This document shows, piece after piece, positions 8,279 through 18,230 of a stretch of DNA of 64,000 nt. The translations under genes were made by a program, and so were the position numbers. This stretch comes from JADMIH01 sp036399775 (lineage in GTDB: Bacteria; Chloroflexota; Chloroflexia; QHBQ01; JADMIH01): assembly GCA_036399775.1 (NCBI GenBank), contig DASWMJ010000066.1:50112-114111 (forward strand), read 5' to 3'. Below the pieces are notes generated by a model. It saw nothing but the letters and a program-made list of their open reading frames with translations, was not told the DNA's origin and did no database searches. Every line of letters begins with the position of its first letter. Within the stretch, counting starts at the first letter, position 1.

Positions 8279-11164
8279 ATGCAAATAATTCGAGATTTAC
8301 GCCCACGGTGGCAACTTTTAATCTCAACTCTACTACTGTCGCTTGCCCTAAGCCTGACAGCAGGCTCTGTGTTCGCAAAAAGCCCGTCGGAAGCCAGTAC
8401 CGGCCAGTCTATGCAGTCGGAGGCCAAGAGGACTGCCGCGTTTGATGCAAGCTGCCCACTCGTTGGGAGTATCGTCCCAAGCGCCAACGCCCCATCCACA
8501 AGCAACGCACTCAACGATGTTGAAGCCGTATCAGCCAATGATATGTGGGCTGTGGGCGCTTCGGGCATTGACACGCTTATAGAGCACTGGGACGGCAGCG
8601 CATGGAGCATCGTCTCCAGCCCAAACGTCGGACCTCTCAGGGGTGTTTCCGCAGCTTCCGCCACTGACATTTGGGCGGTGGGTGGAATAGAAGAGCAATC
8701 GCAAACCAGGGTCTTACATTGGAATGGCAGCATTTGGAGTGTCGTTCCCAGCCCCAGTACGGATGGAAAGACCGGCCTCCGCGCCGTTGAAGCCATCTCG
8801 GCTAATGACGTGTGGGCTGTTGGCATAATCAACCATCCTGTTCCTTCGGAGCCACCCCCGCCGGCTACAACCAACAGATTAGTAATGCACTGGGACGGCG
8901 CGGTATGGAGCACTGTGGGCCTGGGGGACGCCTCCGGCCAGGGCGGATTTTATGGTGTGTCTGCGGTCTCAGCTAATGATGTCTGGGCTGTTGGGTACAA
9001 AGAAGCGTGCCAGATAGATTATTGTTATTCAACTGGCACGCTGACAATTCATTGGGATGGGCAGACCTGGACCGAGATTACTAGCGTCAATGTTGGACAA
9101 GCTTATAATATTACACTGACTGCGGTGTCGGCACGGGCAACCAACGATGTATGGGCAGTCGGCAGGTCCAATTGTACGATGCTGGTCTTACATTGGGATG
9201 GTGCTACGTGGAATCGGTTTAGTACGCCCAATGCCGGTTCCAATTGTCCAACGCTTACCTCCGTAGTGGCTCTCGCCGCCGATTCTTTGTGGGTGGCAGG
9301 CTACCTCGAGACTTCGAATCAAAGTCTGATAGCTCACTGGAACGGCGCTTCATGGACCGTTGCAGCCCCACCCTACCCAGGAGTAAGCAGCCCCCTCTAT
9401 GGGCTAACTGCCACCTCATCTGACACCCTGTGGGCTGTAGGGAGCACTCCTGCGGCGAGCGACGGCAATCCACGTACTTTTGTGCTGCGCGGCGGCGAGC
9501 GTACGCAGTGGAGTTCAGTTCCCAGTCCCAACCAGGTGATAAGGAATAACGTGCTCCGGGACGTAATTGCCATTGCTCCCAATGATGTTTGGGCGGTGGG
9601 CTACTCAAATCACAACGACTACACTGGTTATTCGCAGGAGAGTCATACGCTCATTCAACACTGGGATGGCTCTGCCTGGGCGCGAGATACTACGCCGGTG
9701 GGCGGCCAGCTTTACAGTATAACTGCTTTGGCGGCTAATGACGTTTGGGCTGTAGGTACAAGACGCGGTGTCAGGCCCTATATTGGGCAGGGTGAGATTT
9801 TTCTGGCGATGCATTGGAACGGTGCAGTATGGACTGCAATGGGTGACTCGTTCAGTTCAAGTGAGGTGGACAGGTTATATGGAGTAGCGGCAGTCTCAAC
9901 AGACGATGTGTGGGCAGTGGGTGTCTTCGCCGGTAACAATCTGGTAGTGCATTGGAATGGCTCAGAGTGGCAACGTATCACCCTACCCTCGGACATACCT
10001 ACTGGTACTCTTACTGGCGTGGCCGCGATAGCTGCCAACGACGTATGGGCTGTGGGAAGGACAGGCTCATCAACCCTCATCATCCATTGGGACGGCACGA
10101 CGTGGAGCCGCGTCTCCAGCCCCAACGTTGGCACCGGACGCAGCTTCCTCTTTGGAGTGGACGCTGTAGCTGCTGACGATATATGGGCAGTAGGTTACTA
10201 TGGCCCGCAGGGTAGCGGCTATCCGTTGACGCTTCATTGGGACGGCAGCCAATGGAACGTGGTGCCTGCGCCTGGCCTCGGTACCGGCACTTACCTGCTG
10301 AGCGTAGATGCTGTGTCTGCTGATAACGTGTGGGCTGTCGGCAACTACTTTGTAGAAGGTGTGCCACGAACGCTGGCGATGCAGTGGAACGGCGCGGAGT
10401 GGTCGGCAATCGCCAGCCCCAACGCCAATACAGGGAGCAACCATCTCTATGGCGTGTCGGCGGCATCCGAGAACGACATATGGACGGTGGGCGACTTCAC
10501 TGTTGACGACATGCAACAGACGCTGGTGGAGAGATACAGCCCTGTAAGCTTCTCCGACGTGCCCGCCACCAACACATTCTTCCCTTACGTGCAATGCCTG
10601 ACCTGCCGGGGCATCCTGGGCGGGTATTCGGACGGCACCTTCCGCCCCAACGCCAACGTGACGAGAGGGCAGCTATCCAAGATCGTCGCCAACTCTGCCG
10701 GGTTCAACGAGCCGGTAAGCGGGCAGACCTACGAAGACGTCCCGCCCGCCAACGCCTTCCATGAGTACGTTGAGAGGATGGCTGAGAGGGGCATCATCGG
10801 TGGCTACCCATGTGGTGGTGCCAACGAACCATGCGGCAGCACCTACAGGCCATACTTCCGCCCCAACGCCAACGCAACACGCGGCCAAATCTCAAAGATA
10901 GTCTCTCAAGCTAAAGGGTACAACGACCCTGCTGGCGGGCAAACGTTCGAGGACGTACCCTCCACCAACGGCTTCTACCTGTACATAGAGAGGCTGGCAT
11001 CACGCGGCATCATGGGAGGCTACCCGTGTGGAGGTGTGGGAGAGCCATGCAGGGAGGGCAACCGGCCATACTTCCGTCCGGGCAACAACGCCACCAGGGG
11101 GCAGACATCGAAGATCGTATCCAACGCCTTCTTCCCTTCCTGCCAGGCCGGCGACAAACCGTAA
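8279..11164 (+). CDS. secreted SLH protein with 14 DVWAVG units
   Basis: The product has 961 residues. A signal peptide (LISTLLLSLALSLTAGSVFA, cleavage near residue 40) leads into 14 units of about 45-55 residues centred on DVWAVG with HWDG..W, then three SLH domains from about residue 757 (FSDVPATNTFFPYV, TYEDVPPANAFHEYV, TFEDVPSTNGFYLYI). SLH domains attach proteins to cell-wall polymers. Array entry is CPLVGSIVPSANAP and the last unit ends TLVERYSP, which fits propeller closure. I chose the ATG at 8279 because a purine-rich site (AAGAAAGGGA) stands before it; the frame extends 21 codons upstream into the previous gene. Its SLH domains have CLTCRG and two YPCGG/EPC cysteine pairs. Confidence 0.88.
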   Translation: MQIIRDLRPRWQLLISTLLLSLALSLTAGSVFAKSPSEASTGQSMQSEAKRTAAFDASCPLVGSIVPSANAPSTSNALNDVEAVSANDMWAVGASGIDTLIEHWDGSAWSIVSSPNVGPLRGVSAASATDIWAVGGIEEQSQTRVLHWNGSIWSVVPSPSTDGKTGLRAVEAISANDVWAVGIINHPVPSEPPPPATTNRLVMHWDGAVWSTVGLGDASGQGGFYGVSAVSANDVWAVGYKEACQIDYCYSTGTLTIHWDGQTWTEITSVNVGQAYNITLTAVSARATNDVWAVGRSNCTMLVLHWDGATWNRFSTPNAGSNCPTLTSVVALAADSLWVAGYLETSNQSLIAHWNGASWTVAAPPYPGVSSPLYGLTATSSDTLWAVGSTPAASDGNPRTFVLRGGERTQWSSVPSPNQVIRNNVLRDVIAIAPNDVWAVGYSNHNDYTGYSQESHTLIQHWDGSAWARDTTPVGGQLYSITALAANDVWAVGTRRGVRPYIGQGEIFLAMHWNGAVWTAMGDSFSSSEVDRLYGVAAVSTDDVWAVGVFAGNNLVVHWNGSEWQRITLPSDIPTGTLTGVAAIAANDVWAVGRTGSSTLIIHWDGTTWSRVSSPNVGTGRSFLFGVDAVAADDIWAVGYYGPQGSGYPLTLHWDGSQWNVVPAPGLGTGTYLLSVDAVSADNVWAVGNYFVEGVPRTLAMQWNGAEWSAIASPNANTGSNHLYGVSAASENDIWTVGDFTVDDMQQTLVERYSPVSFSDVPATNTFFPYVQCLTCRGILGGYSDGTFRPNANVTRGQLSKIVANSAGFNEPVSGQTYEDVPPANAFHEYVERMAERGIIGGYPCGGANEPCGSTYRPYFRPNANATRGQISKIVSQAKGYNDPAGGQTFEDVPSTNGFYLYIERLASRGIMGGYPCGGVGEPCREGNRPYFRPGNNATRGQTSKIVSNAFFPSCQAGDKP

Positions 11165-11221
11165 TCGTGGCTATGCATTACTCAACCAGGCGGTCATGCG
11201 CCGTGAAGGGAAGGAAAGATC

Positions 11222-14182
11222 ATGCTTCAAGAGAGTAGAAACCTATGGCGCGGGGCATTCACGCTGCTCGCGTTCGTGTGGGGACTCACGCTGCTTGGCG
11301 GCGGCACAGCCTCTGCAAGCCCGAAAATCTACACAGACTCCGGTATCGTCGCCGGGCAACCGGACAAGACCCAGGCTGGCAATATCAAGGGTGACGACCT
11401 TGCATGCCGCATGGGCGGGCACGTTATCCCCAGCCCGAATAAGGCGTCAGGCGTAAACAAGCTCAGTGGCGTCTCTGCTATATCGCCCAACGATCTCTGG
11501 GCTGTTGGCGAGACCGAGAACGGCGCGGGCATATCTCAACCGCTGGTAGAGCGCTGGAACGGCGCTGAATGGAAGATTTTCCCTACTCCGCAGTTCCAGA
11601 GCGATGGCGGCCTGATGGCGATAGATGTGGTCGCGGCCAACGATATATGGGCTGTCGGCTACGGGTCCACCGGCGCGCTCGCTATGCATTGGAACGGCAT
11701 CGCCTGGAGCGTGGTGCCCACACCGGCCACTGACCCGTACAATGCCATACTCTATTCGGTCACGGCAATATCGGCCAATGATGTGTGGGCCGTGGGCGCG
11801 GACGTTAGAAGCACAGGGTTCGTACCGCTCACCATGCACTGGAACGGCGTACAGTGGAGCATCGTCGCCAGCCCCACAGGAGAGACCCCGCCGGGCGCGT
11901 CCAACTTTGTTAACAGACTCTACAGCGTGAGTGCGACAGGGAGCAATGACGTGTGGGCGGTAGGCTTCTACGCTTACATACTTAATGAAACCTCCTACTC
12001 TTATGGAATGGTTCTACATTGGGATGGCACGCAATGGAGCCATACCGCTGATACGGGACGTAATCTCAGAAGCGTAGTGGCCTTATCGAGTAACAACGTG
12101 TGGGCGGTCAACGCCAACATCACCAGACCGAGCATCATCCACTGGAACGGCCAGGCGTGGACCGAGACTCCGTCCCCTACTCCGATCACCACTGCCTACG
12201 GCTATGTCTACCTCACGGCAATCGGCGCGAGCGCCGCCGATAACGTGTGGGCGGTAGGCTACTATGCAGAGGGTACATCGCATGATTGGCACACGCTCAT
12301 GATGCGTTGGAACGGAAGCGCGTGGAGTATTGTGCCCACGCCCAATCAAGCGTTGGGAGCAGAGTATCTAAATGCCGTAGCGGTGGTCGCACCCGGCGAC
12401 GTACACGCAGTCGGCCAGCGCTTTGACGACGAGATATACCAGGGCCTCCCTCTAGCGCACCGTTGGGACGGCACCCAGGTGAGGAACGTGCCCGCGCAGG
12501 ACATCAGGGAGGGCCGCAACTACCTGAGCGACATCAAGTCAATCGCGCCCGATAACATATGGGCAGTCGGGAGATATGCCCCACCGGGATCGAACAGCGA
12601 ATGGTCCCGCACTATGATTGAGCATTGGGATGGCACCCGTTGGAGCGTGGTGCCCAGCCCCAACAACCGGTTCTACCCCGATTCCAGCACTCTGAACGGA
12701 GTGGACGCGATTTCGGCAAGCGACGTGTGGGCGGTGGGCAACTACAAAAGCGACTACGGCGGCTCGATTACGATGCACTGGGACGGCGCTCAATGGAACA
12801 TCGTCCCCAGCCCCGATGGGAACAACTACCTGAACGCGGTCGAGGCGATAGCCACGAACGACGTATGGGCGGTGGGTGGAGCCGTTCCCAATGGACACCC
12901 TGAAGTCAGCAGGCCGGTCATCATGCACTGGGATGGCAGCGAGTGGGTTCTGCGCTCCGAGATTTCCCTGTACGGAACGGACTACAGGCTGAACGCGATA
13001 GAGGCCGTATCGCCAAACGACATTTGGGCTGTGGGTACGGGCAATGCCCAAACCCTCATCATGCACTGGGATGGGTCGGCGTGGACCCGCGTGTCCAGCC
13101 CCAATGTTGGCACCCGCAACATCCTGCACGGGCTGGCGGTCGTTGCGTCAAACGACGTGTGGGCCGTCGGCTATTACGGCCCCGCAGGCACCGGGCAGGC
13201 CCTCACTCTGCACTGGAACGGCACCGAGTGGAGCGTAGTACCCGGCCCCAGCGCGGGCACGGACACCTTCCTGCTGGATGCCGACGCTATATCCTCGACC
13301 GATATATGGGCTGTGGGCGATTACCTCAGCGGGGGCGTGACGCGCACATTGGTCGCTCACTGGAACGGCACGGACTGGAGCGTGGTGCCCAGCGCCAACC
13401 CCGGTACGGGAGCGAGCTACCTCTTCGCGCTGGACGCGATCTCGCCTGATGTCGTGTGGACTGCGGGCGATTACGACCTCAATATGGCACACAATACGCT
13501 CGTGGAGCGATTCGGGTCAATCGCGTTCGCCGACGTACCCGCTTCAAATACCTTCTACCCATACGTGCAGTGTCTTGCCTGCCGGGGGATAGAGAGTGGC
13601 TATGCGTGTGGCGGGGCGTTCGAGCCATGCGACAGCAACAGCAATCCGTACTTCAGGCCGAACACCCCGATAACGAGGGACCAGATCGCTAAGATGGTAG
13701 CCGCCTCCGCGGGTTTCAGCGAACCGGCAGGCTCGCAGCGGTTCCAGGACGTGCCGCCCACGAGTCCTTATTATGATTACATAAACAGAATGAGCGCGCG
13801 CGGACTCATAGGCGGCTACCGGTGCGGCACCGCAGCCTCCGAGCCGTGCGTAGCCCCCAACAACAGGCCGTACTTCAGGCCATCGGCCAACGCCACACGG
13901 GGGCAGATAGCCAAGATCGTGTCCAACGGCGTGGGGTTCAACGAGCCTCATACCACCCAGACGTACCAGGACGTGCCTACAAGCCAGACTTTCTACATCT
14001 GGATAGAGAGGCTGACCTATCGCGCCGTTATGGGAGGCTATGCCTGCGGCGGGCCATACGAGCCGTGTAGCGCCGACTACAAGCCGTACTTCAGATGGGG
14101 CAACAACGCCACTCGTGGGCAGACGGCCAAGATTACATCCAATACATTCTTCCCGAACTGCCAGGTTTCCGCAGCCAGGTAG
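11222..14182 (+). CDS. secreted SLH protein with 14 DVWAVG units
   Basis: The product has 986 residues. GGAAGGAAAG stands before the ATG. A signal peptide (LLAFVWGLTLLGGGTASA) is followed by an entry strand CRMGGHVIPSPNKAS and 14 units centred on DLWAVG, DIWAVG, DVWAVG and similar words. Units 5 (NVWAVN), 7 (DVHAVG) and 14 (VVWTAG) are the most divergent. Three SLH domains begin near residue 766 (IAFADVPASNTFYPYVQ). Unlike the neighbour, the first SLH domain also carries a YACGG/EPC insertion. It lies 57 nt after the previous SLH gene in the same direction, so co-transcription is likely. A structural surface role is inferred; no catalytic domain is visible. Confidence 0.88.
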   Translation: MLQESRNLWRGAFTLLAFVWGLTLLGGGTASASPKIYTDSGIVAGQPDKTQAGNIKGDDLACRMGGHVIPSPNKASGVNKLSGVSAISPNDLWAVGETENGAGISQPLVERWNGAEWKIFPTPQFQSDGGLMAIDVVAANDIWAVGYGSTGALAMHWNGIAWSVVPTPATDPYNAILYSVTAISANDVWAVGADVRSTGFVPLTMHWNGVQWSIVASPTGETPPGASNFVNRLYSVSATGSNDVWAVGFYAYILNETSYSYGMVLHWDGTQWSHTADTGRNLRSVVALSSNNVWAVNANITRPSIIHWNGQAWTETPSPTPITTAYGYVYLTAIGASAADNVWAVGYYAEGTSHDWHTLMMRWNGSAWSIVPTPNQALGAEYLNAVAVVAPGDVHAVGQRFDDEIYQGLPLAHRWDGTQVRNVPAQDIREGRNYLSDIKSIAPDNIWAVGRYAPPGSNSEWSRTMIEHWDGTRWSVVPSPNNRFYPDSSTLNGVDAISASDVWAVGNYKSDYGGSITMHWDGAQWNIVPSPDGNNYLNAVEAIATNDVWAVGGAVPNGHPEVSRPVIMHWDGSEWVLRSEISLYGTDYRLNAIEAVSPNDIWAVGTGNAQTLIMHWDGSAWTRVSSPNVGTRNILHGLAVVASNDVWAVGYYGPAGTGQALTLHWNGTEWSVVPGPSAGTDTFLLDADAISSTDIWAVGDYLSGGVTRTLVAHWNGTDWSVVPSANPGTGASYLFALDAISPDVVWTAGDYDLNMAHNTLVERFGSIAFADVPASNTFYPYVQCLACRGIESGYACGGAFEPCDSNSNPYFRPNTPITRDQIAKMVAASAGFSEPAGSQRFQDVPPTSPYYDYINRMSARGLIGGYRCGTAASEPCVAPNNRPYFRPSANATRGQIAKIVSNGVGFNEPHTTQTYQDVPTSQTFYIWIERLTYRAVMGGYACGGPYEPCSADYKPYFRWGNNATRGQTAKITSNTFFPNCQVSAAR

Positions 14183-14251
14183 GTACCTTATGGCCCTGCC
14201 GCGATACAAATATGCGAGCGCGGATGAGGACATTTACGAAAGAGGCTCTAC

Positions 14252-17200
14252 ATGACAACACACTATTCTACTCTCAACTTGAGGGCTTTCCCGTTCCTTC
14301 TACTCTTTGCTGCGCTCGCGCTCCTGGCGGTAGGCATGTTACGGACGTCGGAAGCATCGGAGGCCAAATCGCTTGCCTTTGCCCCGCCGCCAACCGTCAC
14401 CACCGAGCCTTTGCCTGCGGGCATGGAGGTGCAGACGGTGCTCGCGGGCATGGTGCAGCCGGTGGCTATGGCGTTCGACCCGCAGGGGAGGCTCTTCTAT
14501 ACGGAGCGTTCGGGCGCGGTGCGCCTCTTCGCGAATGGCGCGTTGCAGGCCAGCCCCGTCATCACTTTCCCCAACATCTACAACGGCGCGCAATGCATCG
14601 AGAGCAGGCTGCTCGGCATCGCGGTTGACCCCCAGTTCAGCGCCAACCACTACCTTTACGCCTACTACACCCAGCCTCTGGAGTGCGACTTAGCGGTTGA
14701 TAGGGTCGTGCGCTTCGTGGAGAATGGTGGCGTGGGCGGAAGCGCCACCGACATATTCACCTCCACGCAGACCGGCCACCTCCACAACGGCGGCATCCTC
14801 AACTTCGGCCCGACCGGTAAGCTGTATATAACGCTGGGCGACGACAACAACGCCGTTACCGCGCAGGATGTCACCGTCAAGGCGGGCAAGATGCACCGCA
14901 TTAACCCCGACGGCAGCATGCCGGACGACAACCCGGTATTCACCCAAACGGGCGCGCTCCCCTCCATCTACGCTATCGGCATGCGTAACCCCTTCGGCTT
15001 CGCATTCGACACTATTGCGGACAGCAGGATTTTCATGAGCGACAACGGCCCGGAATGCGACGACGAGCTAAACCGCGTCGAAGCAGGCTACAACTACGGC
15101 TGGCGCGCCGACTATCCATGCGACGACGCCAATCCCGACCCGACCTACAATACCGTCACGCCCCTGTGGTACGTGCCCCAGGGCCAGGACCCGGCAGCGC
15201 CCACGGGTGTGGAGGTCTACGACGGCAGCGCCATCCCCGCCTGGCAGGACCACCTCTTCATGTGCTCCTTCGTTGACAGGAAGCTGCGCCACTTCTATCT
15301 GAACGACGTTCGCACGGAGGTGACCACCGTAGCAACCGTGCTGGGCGTGGAGTGCGGGATGGACCTGGAGACCGGGCCGGACGGCATGCTCTACTACATA
15401 GACGCTGGCGGGTACGTGAACGGCAACCTCAAGCGCATCGCGCCCGCGCCTCCCCAGGCACCGTGCGGCACTATGGTGGGGAGCATCGTGCCCAGCCCCA
15501 ACGTGACCGGTACGCTCCCGAACGTACTGCACGGCGTAGCGCCGGTCTCCGCCAACGACGCGTGGGCGGTCGGCACAGCCAACAACCTGGCATTGATCGA
15601 GCATTGGAACGGCAGCCAATGGAGCGCCCTGGACGTAGGTTCGACGGGCGTGCTGAGCGACGTGGTGGTCGTATCGTCAACTGATGTCTGGGCCGTGGGG
15701 AGCGCGGGCAACAACGCGCTCATCATGCACTGGGATGGCGCGGAATGGGTGGTAGCGCATAACTCTACTCCCGGCCTGCTCGAAGGAATCGCGGCGCGCT
15801 CAACGGACGACATATGGGCGGTAGGCGCTGCCGGTACGGGCACCCTTGCCATGCACTGGAACGGCGCTCAATGGAGTGTCGTTCCCACTCCCGCCGCCGG
15901 TGCCGGGTCCGCCCTCAAGGGTGTCAGCATGGTAAGCGCGAGTGACGTATGGGCCGTCGGCGCCTATCTCCAGGACCAGGCCGGCCCAACGCGCACGCTG
16001 ACCATGCGCTGGAACGGCAGCCAGTGGACTACTATTACAAGCCCCAACGTGGCGACGTGGCACAACAGGCTCAACGCGGTTCACGCCATCAGCGCCACCG
16101 ATATATGGGCCGTAGGAGGCTACAGTGGCGGTTGTGGCAGCGAGCCAATGGTCTTACCTGTGACTATGCACTGGAATGGCACTCAATGGAGCCTGCGCGG
16201 CGAGCATAACCCCTGCGGAGCCGCAGAACTAGAGGATGTTGATGCTGCATCCACCAATGATGTATGGGCAGTAGGGAAGTCTTTCGACAACCTGAACGGT
16301 GATTACACCGGACGTGCATTGCACTGGAACGGCTCGCAATGGACAACTCATACGGTCAGCGGGACCAATCTGAACAATTATGTGACAGGGGTGGATGTTA
16401 TGTCAACTAACAGCGTGTGGGTGGTGGGTTGGTCGGCGGAATACGGCAGCCCTCCAGGCTCAGCGCGAGCGCTCACCGCCCGGTGGAACGGAGGCAGTTG
16501 GAACGCAGCCACCGGCCCAACCGTTGTCGCCCCATCGGATAACACTTTACGTGGAGCGTCCGCGCTCGCGCCGGATGACATATGGGCTGTCGGTTGGCAT
16601 GCAAACGGCACCCTTACCCAACACTGGGACGGCACGCGCTGGACGACGGTGCAGAGCGCAGGTCGCGCCCCAGCCAGCTTCCTCCATGACGTGGCGGCTA
16701 TCTCGCACAACGATGTTTGGGCGGCAGGCTACTATGTATCGGACCAAACCCGGTCTTTGATGGAGCATTGGAACGGCATACGATGGGACCTCATAAGCAT
16801 TCCAAACTTCGGGTCAGGCACCAACCAGCTGCGCTCGATTGACGCAAGCTCTTCGCAGAATGTGTGGGCGGTGGGACACTACACCGACACCACGACGGTG
16901 CGTCCGCTCACCCTTCGCTGGCAGGGTGAGGAGTGGTACGTCGAGCCGGTGCCTGACCTCGGCGCGGGCACGGAGGGCCGCCTGCTGAGCGTGGAAGTCA
17001 TATCAGACAATGACGCATGGGCAGTGGGCAACGTCAAGCCTTCGCCGTCCAGCAATGCGCAAACTCTCATCCTCCACTGGAACGGCATCGCATGGAGTCG
17101 CGTGCCCAGCCCCAACGCCGACCCCGCTACGCTCAACTTCTTGCGTGGCGTGACGGCTGTAGCTCCAGACGACATATGGGCTACCGGCTATTATGGGCCT

Positions 17201-18160
17201 TCGGGCACGGGCCAATCGCTCTTTCTCCACTGGAACGGCAGCGCGTGGACCCTCGTCCCCACCCCCAACGCCGGAGACAACACTTTCCCCATCTCAATCG
17301 AGGCGGTGTCGGCCAACGACGTGTGGGCCGTCGGCAATGCGTTTAGCGGGGGCGTAGCGCGCAGCCTGGTCATGCACTGGGATGGCGGGGCGTGGTCGGT
17401 GGTCCCCAGCCCCAACGCAAGCTCAGGCAACAGCTATCTCTTCGGGATAGCCCCGGTCTCGGAAAGCGATGTATGGATGGTGGGCGAATACTCCAATGAG
17501 AACGGGCGCATGACCCTCACCGAGCGATACCGGCCCCAACTCTTCTCGGACGTACCCGCGAGCAACACCTTCTATCCTTATATACAATGCCTGGCGTGCA
17601 GGGGCATCATGGGCGGCTACTCCGACAACACTTTCCGCCCAAACAACAACATCACGCGCGGCCAGCTATCCAAGATAGTAGCCAACTCCGCAGGCTTCAA
17701 CGAGCCTGTGTCGGGCGTGATGTTCGAGGACGTGCCCACCACCAACACCTTCTACGAGTTTGTACAAAGGATGGCGACACGAGGTATAATAGGAGGCTAC
17801 CCTTGCGGCGGTGCCAATGAGCCTTGCGGTGAGGGCGACAAGCCATACTTCCGCCCCAACGCCAACGCCACACGCGGGCAAATCTCTAAGATAGTGTCTC
17901 AAGCTAAGGGATACAACGACCCTGCAAGCGGCCAGACGTTCGAGGACGTACCCTCCACCAACAGCTTCTACCTCTACATAGAGAGACTGGCGTCCAGGGG
18001 CATCATGGGTGGCTACCCATGCGGCACCGTGCCGAGTGAGCCGTGCAGCACGCAGAACCGCCCATATTTCAGGTGGGGCACCAACGCTACAAGGGGGCAG
18101 ACCTCCAAGATAGTGTCCAATACCTTCTTCCCCGGCTGCGAGGTGGATAGCTCGTACTGA
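14252..18160 (+). CDS. GSDH-type dehydrogenase domain fused to 14-unit propeller array and SLH domains
   Basis: The product has 1302 residues. After an N-terminal hydrophobic export signal (about 13-30), residues 50-400 form a glucose/sorbosone dehydrogenase-like six-bladed domain. Motifs include VQPVAMAFDPQGRLFYTERS, LLGIAVDPQFSANHYLY, HNGGILNFGPTGKLYITLGD and IYAIGMRNPFGFAFD. Family members use pyrroloquinoline quinone to oxidise sugars, though cofactor binding cannot be confirmed here. CGTMVGSIVPSPN (about 405) opens an array of 14 DVWAVG-type units, and three SLH domains start near residue 1096. The result is a cell-surface enzyme displayed on a long propeller stalk. Its SLH region is nearly the same in DNA as that of the next gene. 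Confidence 0.87.
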   Translation: MTTHYSTLNLRAFPFLLLFAALALLAVGMLRTSEASEAKSLAFAPPPTVTTEPLPAGMEVQTVLAGMVQPVAMAFDPQGRLFYTERSGAVRLFANGALQASPVITFPNIYNGAQCIESRLLGIAVDPQFSANHYLYAYYTQPLECDLAVDRVVRFVENGGVGGSATDIFTSTQTGHLHNGGILNFGPTGKLYITLGDDNNAVTAQDVTVKAGKMHRINPDGSMPDDNPVFTQTGALPSIYAIGMRNPFGFAFDTIADSRIFMSDNGPECDDELNRVEAGYNYGWRADYPCDDANPDPTYNTVTPLWYVPQGQDPAAPTGVEVYDGSAIPAWQDHLFMCSFVDRKLRHFYLNDVRTEVTTVATVLGVECGMDLETGPDGMLYYIDAGGYVNGNLKRIAPAPPQAPCGTMVGSIVPSPNVTGTLPNVLHGVAPVSANDAWAVGTANNLALIEHWNGSQWSALDVGSTGVLSDVVVVSSTDVWAVGSAGNNALIMHWDGAEWVVAHNSTPGLLEGIAARSTDDIWAVGAAGTGTLAMHWNGAQWSVVPTPAAGAGSALKGVSMVSASDVWAVGAYLQDQAGPTRTLTMRWNGSQWTTITSPNVATWHNRLNAVHAISATDIWAVGGYSGGCGSEPMVLPVTMHWNGTQWSLRGEHNPCGAAELEDVDAASTNDVWAVGKSFDNLNGDYTGRALHWNGSQWTTHTVSGTNLNNYVTGVDVMSTNSVWVVGWSAEYGSPPGSARALTARWNGGSWNAATGPTVVAPSDNTLRGASALAPDDIWAVGWHANGTLTQHWDGTRWTTVQSAGRAPASFLHDVAAISHNDVWAAGYYVSDQTRSLMEHWNGIRWDLISIPNFGSGTNQLRSIDASSSQNVWAVGHYTDTTTVRPLTLRWQGEEWYVEPVPDLGAGTEGRLLSVEVISDNDAWAVGNVKPSPSSNAQTLILHWNGIAWSRVPSPNADPATLNFLRGVTAVAPDDIWATGYYGPSGTGQSLFLHWNGSAWTLVPTPNAGDNTFPISIEAVSANDVWAVGNAFSGGVARSLVMHWDGGAWSVVPSPNASSGNSYLFGIAPVSESDVWMVGEYSNENGRMTLTERYRPQLFSDVPASNTFYPYIQCLACRGIMGGYSDNTFRPNNNITRGQLSKIVANSAGFNEPVSGVMFEDVPTTNTFYEFVQRMATRGIIGGYPCGGANEPCGEGDKPYFRPNANATRGQISKIVSQAKGYNDPASGQTFEDVPSTNSFYLYIERLASRGIMGGYPCGTVPSEPCSTQNRPYFRWGTNATRGQTSKIVSNTFFPGCEVDSSY

Positions 18161-18230
18161 GCCTGGTATACCTTCAAAAACATGACTTGCTTTACGAACA
18201 AGATTTGCATGCCGGATAAGGAGTAAGCAC

